From: Gammaproteobacteria bacterium
Lineage (GTDB): Bacteria; Pseudomonadota; Gammaproteobacteria; HTCC5015
DNA length: 64,000 bases
Direction: 5' to 3'
Assembly: GCA_013817245.1 (NCBI GenBank)
Contig: JACDDA010000001.1
Location: forward strand, 62,001 to 126,000
Position numbers and translations under genes: made by a program. Below, piece after piece: positions 50,488 through 60,741 of this stretch (position 1 is the stretch's first letter; each line of letters opens with the position of its first letter). Under the pieces are notes generated by a model. That model made no database searches. It saw only the letters and a program-made list of their open reading frames with translations, and was not told where the DNA came from.

Positions 50488-51765
50488 TTAATAGAGTCTA
50501 TGAATACGTTTTGCAATACCGCTTACACCTTCGTTTTTAAAAATATTCCATGCTTTGTTAAATAGTTTTACCAGCATGCCGGGTGCTCTTAAAGATTCGC
50601 GCAAATGCCCCCAGGACGATATAGCGATCGCGCCCAACGTACTGCCTGCCTGAAATCCTGGAGTTAAAGCTTTTTGTATACGCATTAATTCTAAGGCTTG
50701 TTTTTTCGTGCTAAATAATTCAGGGTATTCTTTTTTGGCTCTTCTTTGCCACCATGTTTTATATCCACCATTCTCTACAGCAGAGTCAAAAGGGTTTGGA
50801 AATTTATGCTGCAAGTCCACACGCTCTCTATATATTAACCGTGCGTACGATGGTATTTTGCTGCCATCAGAAAAAGAACCAAAACTCCAAGGCACGGCAC
50901 TCAAAGGATCTTTGCTAAGCTCAGACGTCATGCCCGTGTACCAATTAACTAAATCGATCGCAGTATTATTATTATTGGAATTTTTTTGCATCATTACATG
51001 ATGAGCGCCACTATCAAACCCCGTGAAATGATAAAAGCCCAATGGTTTGCCATCAATTAACACCTCGCCATTTATATCACCTGTTACTACGCGTGTAGTT
51101 AAATTCCAAGGCGCAACATTAAACCGTGAAGACCGCAAAATATGTACACCCTCAAAAAAGGCCGGCGCCAAATCAATCCAGCGCTGATCTGTAAATAGGC
51201 CATTGGGGATTTCATCTCGACAAAAATAATATAAACGTTCAGCCCACCAATTAGCGAAAGTCTTTCCAATATCGGTCGGGCTCACAGCAATAAAACCCAA
51301 ATTATAAATACCGTGTTTAAGGCTGCATATCTCATTGTCCATGATCGCAACCAAACTTTTTTCGGGGCTTGTCTGGTGCGGAGTTAAAGCAATATTAAAA
51401 TCTTTCAAAGCTAATAGCACTTCTTCAAGCCTAGAAAAAACTACCATGTCTGGATCAAGATAAATAACGCCAGCGCAATCATCGCGTGCAAGCAGTTTTT
51501 TTAGAACAAATGGTTTAATGGCTGTCGACAACTCAACGATGTTATGACAAAAAGCCCAGCCCACGAAATCAGGAATACCTAATTCAGAAGCAGGGTGTAT
51601 TTCATCAAACAATTCATCGGACAAATCAATCCCTTCTGGAATCTCGTCCGAAAGAGCCAAATGGATCACCCACTCTGGATGCCACTTTTTAATAGAACGA
51701 AGCAAAACTCTTACTTTAGGAATATAGTTACAAGCCGCGCTTGTAAAGACATGTATTTTTTTCAT
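50488..51765 (-). CDS. GT-A type glycosyltransferase of unclear family
   Basis: 425 residues. An N-terminal GT-A domain carries IHVFTSAACNYIPKVRVLLR, the DxD metal site in GVIYLDPDMVVFSRLEEV, YNLGFIAVS and FTDQRWIDLAPAFF. The arrangement YLDPDM and LFTDQRWID is seen in GT8/GT77-like and fused O-antigen enzymes. The C-terminal 120 residues are helical and basic. AAGGA stands 8 nt before the ATG. It lies 52 nt ahead of wecE. Confidence 0.82.
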   Translation of the reverse strand: MKKIHVFTSAACNYIPKVRVLLRSIKKWHPEWVIHLALSDEIPEGIDLSDELFDEIHPASELGIPDFVGWAFCHNIVELSTAIKPFVLKKLLARDDCAGVIYLDPDMVVFSRLEEVLLALKDFNIALTPHQTSPEKSLVAIMDNEICSLKHGIYNLGFIAVSPTDIGKTFANWWAERLYYFCRDEIPNGLFTDQRWIDLAPAFFEGVHILRSSRFNVAPWNLTTRVVTGDINGEVLIDGKPLGFYHFTGFDSGAHHVMMQKNSNNNNTAIDLVNWYTGMTSELSKDPLSAVPWSFGSFSDGSKIPSYARLIYRERVDLQHKFPNPFDSAVENGGYKTWWQRRAKKEYPELFSTKKQALELMRIQKALTPGFQAGSTLGAIAISSWGHLRESLRAPGMLVKLFNKAWNIFKNEGVSGIAKRIHRLY

Positions 51766-51776
51766 AATAAAATCCT

Positions 51777-53378
51777 TTATAACTTATAAATTCTGTTTTT
51801 AAATTCAGCTAGATTTTTTAAAATATCATCAGGCGCTGTAGATTTTAATATTTGACCCTTAGCATAATCACGAACTAAATCAGCAGGAGCGCCTAAATCA
51901 AAACACGCAATGGGCACATCCATCGCCACCAATTCATGACAAACGTAAGAAAAAGTTTCGGCGCAAATTGAAGGGAATAAGAATATATCTATGCCAGAAT
52001 TCGCAATCAAATCAGGTAAATCAGCAGGTTTGTAGTTTCCTGTAACCGTCACTATGTTTACAGGCGCAATAGCATCTAACATGCCTATTACTGTTATTTT
52101 CGCCTCTGATCCCACTCGTAAAATCTCGTGCGCAAGCTCATTTACGACATCAGCGCCTTTGTGTTTTCCAATACTGCCCACAACACCTATATGTAAATGA
52201 TTAGCTGCTTTTAATGATACTTTATGCATTATTGTATGCAGAACGTGAGGAATAACTTTCCAGTTCTCATCCGACAATTTAGGATGCGCTTTTTTTAAAA
52301 GCCTCTTGGAAGCCTCGGAAAAAAGTGCTACTTGATCCGCAGCTTTTAATAAATAAGCACACTGCTCTCGCCAGTCCGTAATATTATTAACGGCTAACAT
52401 TCTCACGAAATCATCGTTATGGTGGGCAAGGCATGACGCGCACACCTTAGGATCAGGAATTCCACAATAACTACCCTCACTATTAATAAGAAAAGGACTT
52501 GGGCATATTAAAAAATAATCATGTAACGCAACAATAAATTCACAGTTTTGTTGTTTTTTTAAATTTATTAGAAACTCAAAACAGAGAATCGGCTCAGGAA
52601 AAGAAACCGCGCAATTATAAAGCATACTCGTTACATCTGCCGAATGTATAAAAGACAAAACATCTTCAATAGAATCGATACCATATCTCAAACGTTTTTT
52701 TTCTCTAAAAACGTCTAAAAAGTATTGCAATTTAATAATATCAAATCCCACAACAATAACCGCTTGCCCTACCGCTAGTTTGTTAGCGACGTACTCTTTT
52801 CGATATAAATTGGCTCCGCCGCCCAAATCATGATCAACAATTAAAGCGATCGCTTTGCCTTTCACTGCGCTTTGCACACGTTGTATAGAGGCGACAGGAT
52901 ATTTCCGGGCTGGCTTAGACATGTATTTTTTTATTTTGCTTATAAAAACGCTAACTTCCGCATTTCTTAATAGTTTTACAGCTTTATATAGTAATTTTTT
53001 ATAATTATGAAAGGTAGTGAGCCACCAATGAAACTTGTTTCTAAAAATCATACTCGAAAGATCTGCTGTTATTGTCTGTCCATTAGATAACCCCCAGTGC
53101 AATTCGGCGCTCAAGATATCTCTTATCTGCAAGCTACCCGACAATAAAGAAAATACATAAAACTCAGCACCAGTTCTGGCGGGGTACAGTAATGCAATAT
53201 TTTCTCTTTTAGAACTATACGAAATAGGAATTATTACGGGCGAACTATCAGACTTGTATCTCAAATAGAGAGAAAGACTTTCTACGCGAAGATCATTGTC
53301 AGGCATCACCCAACCAGACATAAAGACTCTGTCTTTGCGTATAACAAAGTTATCAATCTCATAATGTAGCATTGGCAT
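51777..53378 (-). CDS. Family 4 (GT-B) glycosyltransferase with extra N-terminal domain
   Basis: 533 residues. The first 150 or so residues form a beta-rich domain (MLHYEIDNFVIRKDRVFMSG) found in front of some GTs from complex polysaccharide loci. The GT-B part starts at about 175: ALIVDHDLGGGANLYRKEYV, later FIVALHDYFLICPSP, LHIGVVGSIGKHKGADVVNE and IFLFPSICAETFSYVCHEL with the Glu of the GT4 donor site. It ends 12 nt before the next GT gene. Donor unknown. Confidence 0.85.
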   Translation of the reverse strand: MPMLHYEIDNFVIRKDRVFMSGWVMPDNDLRVESLSLYLRYKSDSSPVIIPISYSSKRENIALLYPARTGAEFYVFSLLSGSLQIRDILSAELHWGLSNGQTITADLSSMIFRNKFHWWLTTFHNYKKLLYKAVKLLRNAEVSVFISKIKKYMSKPARKYPVASIQRVQSAVKGKAIALIVDHDLGGGANLYRKEYVANKLAVGQAVIVVGFDIIKLQYFLDVFREKKRLRYGIDSIEDVLSFIHSADVTSMLYNCAVSFPEPILCFEFLINLKKQQNCEFIVALHDYFLICPSPFLINSEGSYCGIPDPKVCASCLAHHNDDFVRMLAVNNITDWREQCAYLLKAADQVALFSEASKRLLKKAHPKLSDENWKVIPHVLHTIMHKVSLKAANHLHIGVVGSIGKHKGADVVNELAHEILRVGSEAKITVIGMLDAIAPVNIVTVTGNYKPADLPDLIANSGIDIFLFPSICAETFSYVCHELVAMDVPIACFDLGAPADLVRDYAKGQILKSTAPDDILKNLAEFKNRIYKL

Positions 53379-53492
53379 TACTCACAACGCATCATTTTAA
53401 AACTGTAATAATAGCGGGGCATGGAAAATCATAAATAAAAAATATTTTTTTATTTAAAAACAACAACGCTATATCTTTATATTTTTTATCGC

Positions 53493-54494
53493 TCATAACA
53501 AACCAGAGCCTTTCGCAATAAACTTTTTCAAATCTTCCGAGTTATCTATTTTTGCGCTTTTTATGTGACCATTTTGTTCAATAATATTAACTATTTTCAC
53601 CCACCGGAAGCCCGCCTTTTCGCAAGAGTAGAAATATATGCGCTCTATAACATGCGCCAATGTTTCATCTTTTTGTTTTTTTTCAGCAGGGAACTCTTCT
53701 AACATAAAATTGCAATCTAACAAGGGTTTAAGCGCAGCAGATCTACCCCAAAACATGGAGCCAGAAGGGAAGTCAATGCTACGCTGTTTCGAAATTGATA
53801 TGCCCATTCTCATGGCTATATCTTTACCTTGCTTGAAATTCAAACCCCAACCCACTCTTTTATGAAGTGTTTTATAATGCGGAGGGGCGATCATGCCTAA
53901 ATCAGGGTCGACTCGAAAAGCTTCAAACACGCTATACACTAAGGCTTCAGAACCTAAAAGATTCTGCAATAAATAGGTACGCCACTCACCTAACGATTCG
54001 GCATGTGGCGATTTTTTAGTGTGGATATGAAGAAAATATTCGTATTGGCCATAAACATCTTTGCAGGCTACCAACTTAGGCGCTATATCCCTACCACGAT
54101 TAGGCACTACGTGCACATCCACATGACCTTTGCGCCATTGCGCAAAGCCATTTTGAATATCGAGCTGTTTTTCTTTTGTATCAGTTGTTATGAACAAATC
54201 AAAAGAGTAAGGGATATTAAGCAGATAACCTCGGAACTCATCGGCCATATCAGGATAATACATATGACATATAACCGCTATATGCGGCGGTGTTTCCCAT
54301 TTATCAATAGCGTAATCCAACGGTACTGCAATACAATTATCAATGACAGGAGGTACGCCTATATAAGCAATGATTCCACGAATAGTCGCTATAATTTGAC
54401 CATTCATAATCAACGAAACCAATCGAACGGCATATCGCGAATATTTTTTAGTCATCATTGCCAGCTTTGGAAGGTCGTTAGATTCGGATTTCAT
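53493..54494 (-). CDS. RgpF-like rhamnan synthesis protein
   Basis: 333 residues from ATG 54494 (frame open to 54524, where GGAGGAGG lies; the real start is uncertain). RgpF features are IAVICHMYYPDMADEFRGYL, DLFITTDTKEKQ, HVVPNRGRDIAPKLVA, FLHIHTKKSPHAESLGEWR and SIDFPSGSMFWGRS. RgpF homologues act in assembly of rhamnose-rich polysaccharides, in line with the dTDP-rhamnose genes directly upstream. It is the first glycan-assembly gene after rfbC. Confidence 0.85.
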   Translation of the reverse strand: MKSESNDLPKLAMMTKKYSRYAVRLVSLIMNGQIIATIRGIIAYIGVPPVIDNCIAVPLDYAIDKWETPPHIAVICHMYYPDMADEFRGYLLNIPYSFDLFITTDTKEKQLDIQNGFAQWRKGHVDVHVVPNRGRDIAPKLVACKDVYGQYEYFLHIHTKKSPHAESLGEWRTYLLQNLLGSEALVYSVFEAFRVDPDLGMIAPPHYKTLHKRVGWGLNFKQGKDIAMRMGISISKQRSIDFPSGSMFWGRSAALKPLLDCNFMLEEFPAEKKQKDETLAHVIERIYFYSCEKAGFRWVKIVNIIEQNGHIKSAKIDNSEDLKKFIAKGSGLL

Positions 54495-54585
54495 ATCTAG
54501 GGCAATTAGCCCTCCTCCCAGCAATACTCATTATCTGTATTGGATATTGAATTTATTATAACTATATTTACATCCACAAAATAAA

Positions 54586-55134
54586 TCACGGGAAAAGCGC
54601 AGCTGCGGTTATAGTCATGCCCAATTGATCTTTACTAGATAATTGCGGCTCAATCATGCTAGGCCATTGAATCGCAATTATCGGATCATTCCATAAAATG
54701 CAACACTCTAATTCCGGCGCATAATATTCCGTGGTTTTATAAAGAAATTCAGCTGTAGCAGATAACGTTAAAAAGCCATGCGCAAAACCTTCTGGTACCC
54801 ATAATTGTTTTTTATTTTCAGCGGACAAAATTTCTCCAACCCATTGCCCAAAGGTCGGCGAGCTTTTACGAATATCGACAGCAACATCAAAAACTTCGCC
54901 TTCTATCACACGCACTAATTTACCTTGGGCTTTGGGTGACAACTGGTAATGCAGTCCACGCAAAACGCCTTGTTGTGATTTGGAGTGGTTATCTTGCACG
55001 AAACTTCTTTTAAGACCGGTTGCTTCTTCAAAAGCTCGTTGATTAAAGCTTTCAAAGAAAAAACCTCTTTCATCGCCAAATACTTTGGGCTCAAACAATA
55101 CAACATCTGGAATCGCTAGTTTTTTAGCTATCAT
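54586..55134 (-). CDS. rfbC: dTDP-4-dehydrorhamnose 3,5-epimerase
   Basis: 182 residues, family length. Signature residues: EPKVFGDERGFFFESFNQ, FVQDNHSKSQQGVLRGLHYQ (the catalytic His in GLHYQ) and WVPEGFAHGFLTLS. It epimerises the 4-keto-6-deoxy sugar at C3 and C5. Its ATG overlaps the stop of rfbA by 1 nt. It is the third enzyme in dTDP-rhamnose synthesis and last gene of the rfbBDAC set. Confidence 0.97.
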   Translation of the reverse strand: MIAKKLAIPDVVLFEPKVFGDERGFFFESFNQRAFEEATGLKRSFVQDNHSKSQQGVLRGLHYQLSPKAQGKLVRVIEGEVFDVAVDIRKSSPTFGQWVGEILSAENKKQLWVPEGFAHGFLTLSATAEFLYKTTEYYAPELECCILWNDPIIAIQWPSMIEPQLSSKDQLGMTITAAALFP

Positions 55135-56021
55135 TAGAAAATCTTCTCTTTCGTTAAACCCAATAAATATTGGCCATAACCATTTTTTGCTAGCGGCTTA
55201 GCTAATTCATGCAGCTTATTGTCATCGATCCAGCCGCGGCGCCAAGCAATTTCTTCTGGGCATGCGACTTTTAAACCTTGACGGCGTTCTAACGTAGCAA
55301 TGAATTGGCTTGCTTCTAATAAACTATCATGCGTTCCTGTATCTAGCCATGCATAACCGCGGCCCATAATTTCAATAGCTAATTGATTTTTTTCTAAATA
55401 CATACGATTAAGATCAGTGATCTCAAGTTCTCCACGCGGAGAAGGTTTTAAGGTTTTTGCAATGTCGACAACTTGTTCATCATAAAAATAAAGTCCGGTA
55501 ACTGCATAGTTAGATTTTGGTTTTAACGGCTTTTCTTCTAACGAGATAACGCGATTTTCACTATCAAATTCAGCGACCCCATAGCGCTCTGGATCATGCA
55601 CATGATAAGCGAATACCGTAGCGCCAGTTGTGCGCTGCATTGCACTATTCAACAAATGCTGGAACTCATGTCCGTGAAAAATATTGTCGCCTAAAACTAA
55701 AGCTGCGGGTGCTCCGTCTAAAAATTTCTCGCCTATTATAAAAGCTTGCGCTAAACCATCGGGGCTGGGCTGTACTGCATATTGCAAATTAATTCCCCAT
55801 GCGCTGCCATCACCTAATAACTGTTCGAAACGTGGTATGTCTTGAGGCGTACTAATAATTAAGATTTCATTAATCCCCGCCAACATTAATGAGCTCAGCG
55901 GATAATAAATCATCGGCTTATCATAAATAGGTAATAACTGTTTAGATATCGAGGTTGTCACAGGATACAGTCGTGTGCCTGAACCACCGGCAAGAATAAT
56001 ACCTTTTCTTTTTTTCATCAT
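55134..56021 (-). CDS. rfbA: Glucose-1-phosphate thymidylyltransferase
   Basis: 295 residues. Nucleotide loop [20 protein letters not shown] with [17 protein letters not shown], then [13 protein letters not shown] and [19 protein letters not shown]. Complete length for RmlA. It makes dTDP-glucose, the entry to both dTDP-rhamnose and (through rfbB and wecE) dTDP-Fuc4N. Overlaps rfbD by 4 nt and rfbC by 1 nt, indicating tight coupling. Confidence 0.98.
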   Translation of the reverse strand: MMKKRKGIILAGGSGTRLYPVTTSISKQLLPIYDKPMIYYPLSSLMLAGINEILIISTPQDIPRFEQLLGDGSAWGINLQYAVQPSPDGLAQAFIIGEKFLDGAPAALVLGDNIFHGHEFQHLLNSAMQRTTGATVFAYHVHDPERYGVAEFDSENRVISLEEKPLKPKSNYAVTGLYFYDEQVVDIAKTLKPSPRGELEITDLNRMYLEKNQLAIEIMGRGYAWLDTGTHDSLLEASQFIATLERRQGLKVACPEEIAWRRGWIDDNKLHELAKPLAKNGYGQYLLGLTKEKIF

Positions 56022-56917
56022 GATTTCTCTAAAGTTTCTCTAAGCATACGATTAACGCCTATCTGCCAGGCAGGCAACACCAGTTCAAATGTGCTGCATA
56101 ATTTATTAGTATTTAACCGCGAATTATGCGGCCTTGCTGCGGGTGTTGGAAAAGCAGTTGTTGGAATTGGGGTAATGGCTTCATTTGCTACTTTTAACTC
56201 CACATGGAGTGCACGCGCACCATCAATTACAAAATGCGCATAGTCATACCAAGAAGTTTCACCCTGTGCAGCCAGATGATAAATTCCGGCAACATCCTTT
56301 CGCATGTGCGAAAAACGAATAGCATGAGCGGTGACATCAGCGATTAACTCGGCACTTGTAGGCGCACCAACCTGATCATTGATAACGGTCAAACGATCCC
56401 GTTCACGCGCTAAACGCAACATCGTTTTAGCAAAATTAGCACCACGTGCCGCATATACCCAACTAGTGCGAAATATCAAATAGCGATTGCAGTTATTTAT
56501 AATAGCCTGCTCACCGTCATACTTTGTTTTGCCATAAACATTAAGCGGGGCTACTGCATCGCCTTCTAACCAAGGCTTGTGACCGGCGCCATTAAACACA
56601 TAGTCCGTAGAATAATGAATCAACCAAGCGCCCAACTCATGAGCGGCCTTAGCTAGCACACCGGGTGCTAATGCATTAATGGTGTGCGCTAGAACCACTT
56701 CCGTTTCAGCGTTATCTACTGCTGTATACGCTGCAGCATTAACAATAATATCTGGTTTTATTTTATAGACTGTCTCTGCAATGCCGAGCAAATTAGTTAA
56801 ATCCCCGCAATAATCTTTACTGTGCCGATCTAACGCAATCAATTCACCCAACGGTGCCAGTGAACGTTGCAACTCCCAACCAACCTGTCCATTTTTACCT
56901 AAGAGCAAAATCTTCAC
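56018..56917 (-). CDS. rfbD: dTDP-4-dehydrorhamnose reductase
   Basis: 299 residues. NADPH motif [18 protein letters not shown], the catalytic Tyr/Lys in [25 protein letters not shown] and [11 protein letters not shown]-type substrate region. It makes dTDP-L-rhamnose from the epimerised ketosugar. It sits between rfbB and rfbA with 4-nt overlaps on both sides. Confidence 0.97.
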   Translation of the reverse strand: MKILLLGKNGQVGWELQRSLAPLGELIALDRHSKDYCGDLTNLLGIAETVYKIKPDIIVNAAAYTAVDNAETEVVLAHTINALAPGVLAKAAHELGAWLIHYSTDYVFNGAGHKPWLEGDAVAPLNVYGKTKYDGEQAIINNCNRYLIFRTSWVYAARGANFAKTMLRLARERDRLTVINDQVGAPTSAELIADVTAHAIRFSHMRKDVAGIYHLAAQGETSWYDYAHFVIDGARALHVELKVANEAITPIPTTAFPTPAARPHNSRLNTNKLCSTFELVLPAWQIGVNRMLRETLEKS

Positions 56918-57984
56918 GATACGCGCTCAGAATAATTTTTCTCGATCCATTCACGATAAGCACCTGATTGAATGTTCTCCACCCAATATTGATTATCAAG
57001 ATACCACTGCACTGTTTTACGAATGCCAGTTTCAAATGTTTCCGCCGGTTTCCAGCCTAGTTCTTTATAAATTTTAGTAGCATCAATTGCATATCGACGA
57101 TCATGTCCTGGCCGATCTTTAACAAAAGTAATTTGTGTTTTGTATGATGCACCGTCTGTACGCGGGTGTAACTCATCTAACAAGGCGCATAATATATGGA
57201 CGATATCTATATTGGGTTTCTCATTCCAACCACCAATATTATACGTTTCACCCAGCACACCTCTGAGCAATACTTCACGAATCGCCGCACAATGATCACC
57301 CACATATAACCAATCACGCACATTCAGGCCATCGCCATAAATGGGTAGAGGTTTACCGGCTAATGCATTATGAACAACAAGAGGAATCAGTTTTTCTGGA
57401 AATTGGTAAGGGCCATAGTTGTTAGAACAGTTTGTCGTTAAGACCGGCAGACCATAAGTATGATGATAGGCGCGCACCAAATGATCACTTGCCGCTTTAC
57501 TTGCTGAATAAGGACTATTGGGCTCATATTGTTTTGTTTCAACAAAAGCGTGATCCGAATCAGATAAAGAACCGTACACTTCATCAGTAGAAACATGTAA
57601 AAAACGAAAACTGCGTTTTTTATCATCGGTTAATTGATTCCAATACAATCTGGTCGATTCTAATAAACGAAACGTACCGACAATATTGGTTTGTATAAAA
57701 TCCTCAGGCCCGTGTATCGAACGATCGACATGGCTTTCCGCAGCAAAATGAATAATGGCGCGCGGCTGATAAGTATTCAGTAACTTTTCAACAAGCACAG
57801 CATCTGCGATATCACCTTGCACAAACTGATGGCGCTTATCGCCTTGCAAACTCGCCAGCGTTTCCAGATTGCCGGCATATGTCATTTTATCCAGGTTAAT
57901 TACAATTTCTTCATTCTCACGCAGCCAATCCAAGACGAAATTCGCCCCAATAAAACCTGCGCCACCCGTCACAAATATAGTCAT
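56914..57984 (-). CDS. rfbB: dTDP-glucose 4,6-dehydratase
   Basis: 356 residues. NAD motif [19 protein letters not shown], the catalytic Thr-Asp-Glu in [11 protein letters not shown] and the YxxxK in [26 protein letters not shown] is also typical. It forms dTDP-4-keto-6-deoxyglucose, shared by RfbC and WecE. It is the first of the rfbBDAC set, with a 118-nt gap upstream that may hold a promoter, though a convincing -10 box is not visible. Confidence 0.98.
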   Translation of the reverse strand: MTIFVTGGAGFIGANFVLDWLRENEEIVINLDKMTYAGNLETLASLQGDKRHQFVQGDIADAVLVEKLLNTYQPRAIIHFAAESHVDRSIHGPEDFIQTNIVGTFRLLESTRLYWNQLTDDKKRSFRFLHVSTDEVYGSLSDSDHAFVETKQYEPNSPYSASKAASDHLVRAYHHTYGLPVLTTNCSNNYGPYQFPEKLIPLVVHNALAGKPLPIYGDGLNVRDWLYVGDHCAAIREVLLRGVLGETYNIGGWNEKPNIDIVHILCALLDELHPRTDGASYKTQITFVKDRPGHDRRYAIDATKIYKELGWKPAETFETGIRKTVQWYLDNQYWVENIQSGAYREWIEKNYSERVS

Positions 57985-58102
57985 ACCGCATTCTCATCCT
58001 GTTATAGAAAATTGATTTTTTACCTAAAACCAACAAAAGTGGTTGCTGAAAAAAAACCAATAACTTCTATGTCAACACACTAAAAACGTCATTTAATTAA
58101 AC

Positions 58103-59209
58103 CTAAGGTACATCGCTTAGAAACCTTTCAACTCTCTCTTCAATAACAACATCGGGCTTCTCTACATTTACATAATGCTCTAATACTTTCATGTCATCTG
58201 CAAAACGCCACAGATATACCACTTTTTTGAAATTCAAAGCCAATGCTTCCAACCCATACGCATATGAATCATGAAATATTAAAAGCTTCAACTGCCCATC
58301 GCACTCAGTCGCCTGTGGAGGAAGACCTCTGAATTTGAAGCCATAAGATTGAACAGGAATATTCTGATCACAAGATTGCATTTTTGGATTGTCAAAAAAG
58401 GGCGCATCTTCTCTTATGTTTTTATCAAGCCCTAACATTACGGCCAAATCACCGGATTCTGGTCGAGGAGACCATATAAAGTCGTCATTCAGATATGAAG
58501 CAGGAGATATCGACGGAATTCTTTGGTGTAGCTTTTTCTCTATTTCATAACGCGCAACACTTGCGCCCAAGCGATTCCAATGTGTATCTGTCTTATAGTA
58601 TACAAGGGTTGATTTTTTTACTTCCAACAAAGCCGGTGCCAAATCTAGAACATCTACTTTCGTATGTTTTTGCAAATAACTAAGCAACTGATCCTTTCTA
58701 GACTCTTTTTTTGTTTGCAGAAACCAGTCCGGCATAAATTCAGAATAAATAGTATGCGAGTTCGGTGGGATTACAAACAAATAAACGATGCCTCGTTGCT
58801 CTAGCCATTGTCGCTTTTGCTCTAAATGTTGCGCCCATTTTTGCAATTCATCCTCAGTAAAGGAGGTGGAATACTGATCAATAACTGCGTCACCGGCATA
58901 AAAATACCAACCGTTTTTTCCCTCTATAACCTTTTTACTAGTCGAACTCACCCCCAACAAATTAAGAACCTTATTATATGAACCCACCAGTCTTTCTCTA
59001 TAACCAAAATGATCATTAAAATAAGACGTGTAATCTTTAACGAAAAAATCCAGGGTTTTAATCGAGCTAAATTCAGGCTTTTGCGCCAACGTTCTCTTTT
59101 CATTTGGAGAATATATTTTTTTATCAGCAATAAAAAAACCATATAATGGAAGCCATAGAAATGAAGAAAAAATAATCAATAAAACTAAATCGCTTATTTT
59201 TTTTGGCAT
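58103..59209 (-). CDS. AlgJ/AlgX-like SGNH acyl-transfer protein
   Basis: 368 residues from ATG 59209, which comes 1 nt after the MBOAT stop. One N-terminal anchor helix (VLLIIFSSFLWLPLYGFFI), then GKNGWYFYAGD, LFVIPPNSHTIYSEFMP, YYKTDTHWNRLGASVARYE with the Asp-x-His pair, and LLIFHDSYAYG with the nucleophile serine. This order (DxH before Ser) is that of AlgJ/AlgX, which differs from the SGNH protein at 35500. It would receive acyl groups from the MBOAT copy 2 and acylate the polymer in the periplasm. Confidence 0.85.
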   Translation of the reverse strand: MPKKISDLVLLIIFSSFLWLPLYGFFIADKKIYSPNEKRTLAQKPEFSSIKTLDFFVKDYTSYFNDHFGYRERLVGSYNKVLNLLGVSSTSKKVIEGKNGWYFYAGDAVIDQYSTSFTEDELQKWAQHLEQKRQWLEQRGIVYLFVIPPNSHTIYSEFMPDWFLQTKKESRKDQLLSYLQKHTKVDVLDLAPALLEVKKSTLVYYKTDTHWNRLGASVARYEIEKKLHQRIPSISPASYLNDDFIWSPRPESGDLAVMLGLDKNIREDAPFFDNPKMQSCDQNIPVQSYGFKFRGLPPQATECDGQLKLLIFHDSYAYGLEALALNFKKVVYLWRFADDMKVLEHYVNVEKPDVVIEERVERFLSDVP

Positions 59210-59210
59210 A

Positions 59211-60659
59211 CTAAAACCTGAAATAAATAAAAGGATTATAAGTGCCTGCAGCAATCAACAAGACACACAAATAAAACAAAGCAATTAATAAAAAGACTCT
59301 AGCAAAACAAAACATCGGGTATGCAAGATACGTCAGGCTGCCTCTTTGAGCATATTCCGAAAATTTATAAAAAAAGTTGCTTGCCAGAGGTGTCGCCGCA
59401 ATAACTCCGCACCCTAACATCAAGATCGCTTTTGTATCTAAGTATCTGGAAGCCACATAACTTGGCATTCCATTGCCACCTATAAACATTGCCGACAAAT
59501 AATCAATCGCATGGGGTAAATCATCAGCTTTAAAAAATACCCAACCTATCATTACCAGCAACATTACATATATTTGCGGAAGGGGCGTCCACAACTTATC
59601 AAGCAACTTTATTAGCCCCAATCTTTCAATAATTAAATAGCATCCGTGCAATGCACCCCAAATTACAAAGTTCCAACTGGCGCCATGCCAAAACCCACAC
59701 AGCAAAAATACAATCCATAAATTCACATACACACGCCAAGCACTTACTTTATTGCCGCCCAAAGGAATATACAGATAATCTCTAAACCAATTAGATAAAG
59801 AAATATGCCAGCGACGCCAAAACTCCTGGATGGAACGAGAGATATATGGATAATTAAAGTTTTCTAAGAAATGAAATCCAAACATTCGTGCCAGACCTAT
59901 TGCCATGTCTGAATAACCGGAAAAATCAAAATAGATTTGCAAGGTATAACAAACTATACCTAACCATGCCGTACTAAGAGACATCTCGCCCGCAGGTAAA
60001 GCAAAAATCTGATCTGCAATTTCTCCTAGTGTGTTAGCAATTAATACTTTTTTTGCTAGCCCAATAATAAATCTTTGTATGCCGCTGGCAAAAAGTTCAG
60101 CGTTAACATAACGGCTAATAATTTGTTTCGATACATCATGATAACGGATGATCGGGCCTGCCACTAACTGCGGGAACATAGAAATATAAAGCGCCATATC
60201 CGCCAAACTACGCTGCGCTTCAGCTTTCTTACGATAGATGTCGACCAAATAAGAAATCGAATGGAATGTAAAAAACGATATGCCTAAAGGTAAGTGGACT
60301 GGCATCAATTCAACTGCGGGCAAAGACAAACCTAAGAATAACTGATTGAAGCTATCAACAAAAAAGTTAGCGTATTTATAATAAGCCAGTAAAATTAAAT
60401 TGCCGCTCACAGCCAGAAACAGCACGGTTTTAGCGCGGTTCTGCTGGGAATTTATTTCACGTCCAATCCACAATCCAAAAATATAATTAAAAAGTATCGA
60501 AACCAACATTACAAAAACGTAAGCTAGCTCACCCCAAGCATAAAAAAATATGCTTGCTGCGGTTAAAAACATATTTTTTAGCCGCCACGGTAATACAAAG
60601 TAAATCGCCAAAACAACAGGCAAGAAAAAAAACAAAAAAATTGCTGAACTAAAAACCAT
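59211..60659 (-). CDS. MBOAT O-acyltransferase (AlgI-like), copy 2
   Basis: 482 residues, about ten membrane helices. Family motifs: LPLGISFFTFHSISYLVDIY, FPQLVAGPIIRYHDVSKQI, DFSGYSDMAIGLARMFGFHF, EFWRRWHISLSNWFRDYLYI and catalytic His in LCGFWHGASWNFVIWG. Closer to classical AlgI than copy 1. Starts with AAGG 7 nt before the ATG, 82 nt after ssb. Paired with the AlgJ/AlgX-like gene. Confidence 0.94.
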   Translation of the reverse strand: MVFSSAIFLFFFLPVVLAIYFVLPWRLKNMFLTAASIFFYAWGELAYVFVMLVSILFNYIFGLWIGREINSQQNRAKTVLFLAVSGNLILLAYYKYANFFVDSFNQLFLGLSLPAVELMPVHLPLGISFFTFHSISYLVDIYRKKAEAQRSLADMALYISMFPQLVAGPIIRYHDVSKQIISRYVNAELFASGIQRFIIGLAKKVLIANTLGEIADQIFALPAGEMSLSTAWLGIVCYTLQIYFDFSGYSDMAIGLARMFGFHFLENFNYPYISRSIQEFWRRWHISLSNWFRDYLYIPLGGNKVSAWRVYVNLWIVFLLCGFWHGASWNFVIWGALHGCYLIIERLGLIKLLDKLWTPLPQIYVMLLVMIGWVFFKADDLPHAIDYLSAMFIGGNGMPSYVASRYLDTKAILMLGCGVIAATPLASNFFYKFSEYAQRGSLTYLAYPMFCFARVFLLIALFYLCVLLIAAGTYNPFIYFRF

Positions 60660-60741
60660 ACACAGACCTTCAGGTTATTATCGCGGCACACTAAAACTTA
60701 TGATAATAAAAAACATGATTTTTCTATTTAATGAAATAAAA

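Noticed and set aside
54003-54500. 165-residue plus-strand open frame
   Set aside because: Antisense to the RgpF-like gene, His/Arg/Ile-rich without any recognisable domain.
58047-58075. Promoter for rfbB with TTGACA at -35
   Set aside because: A perfect TTGACA lies on the minus strand at 58075-58070, but the -10 position reads TTTTCA; too weak to call.
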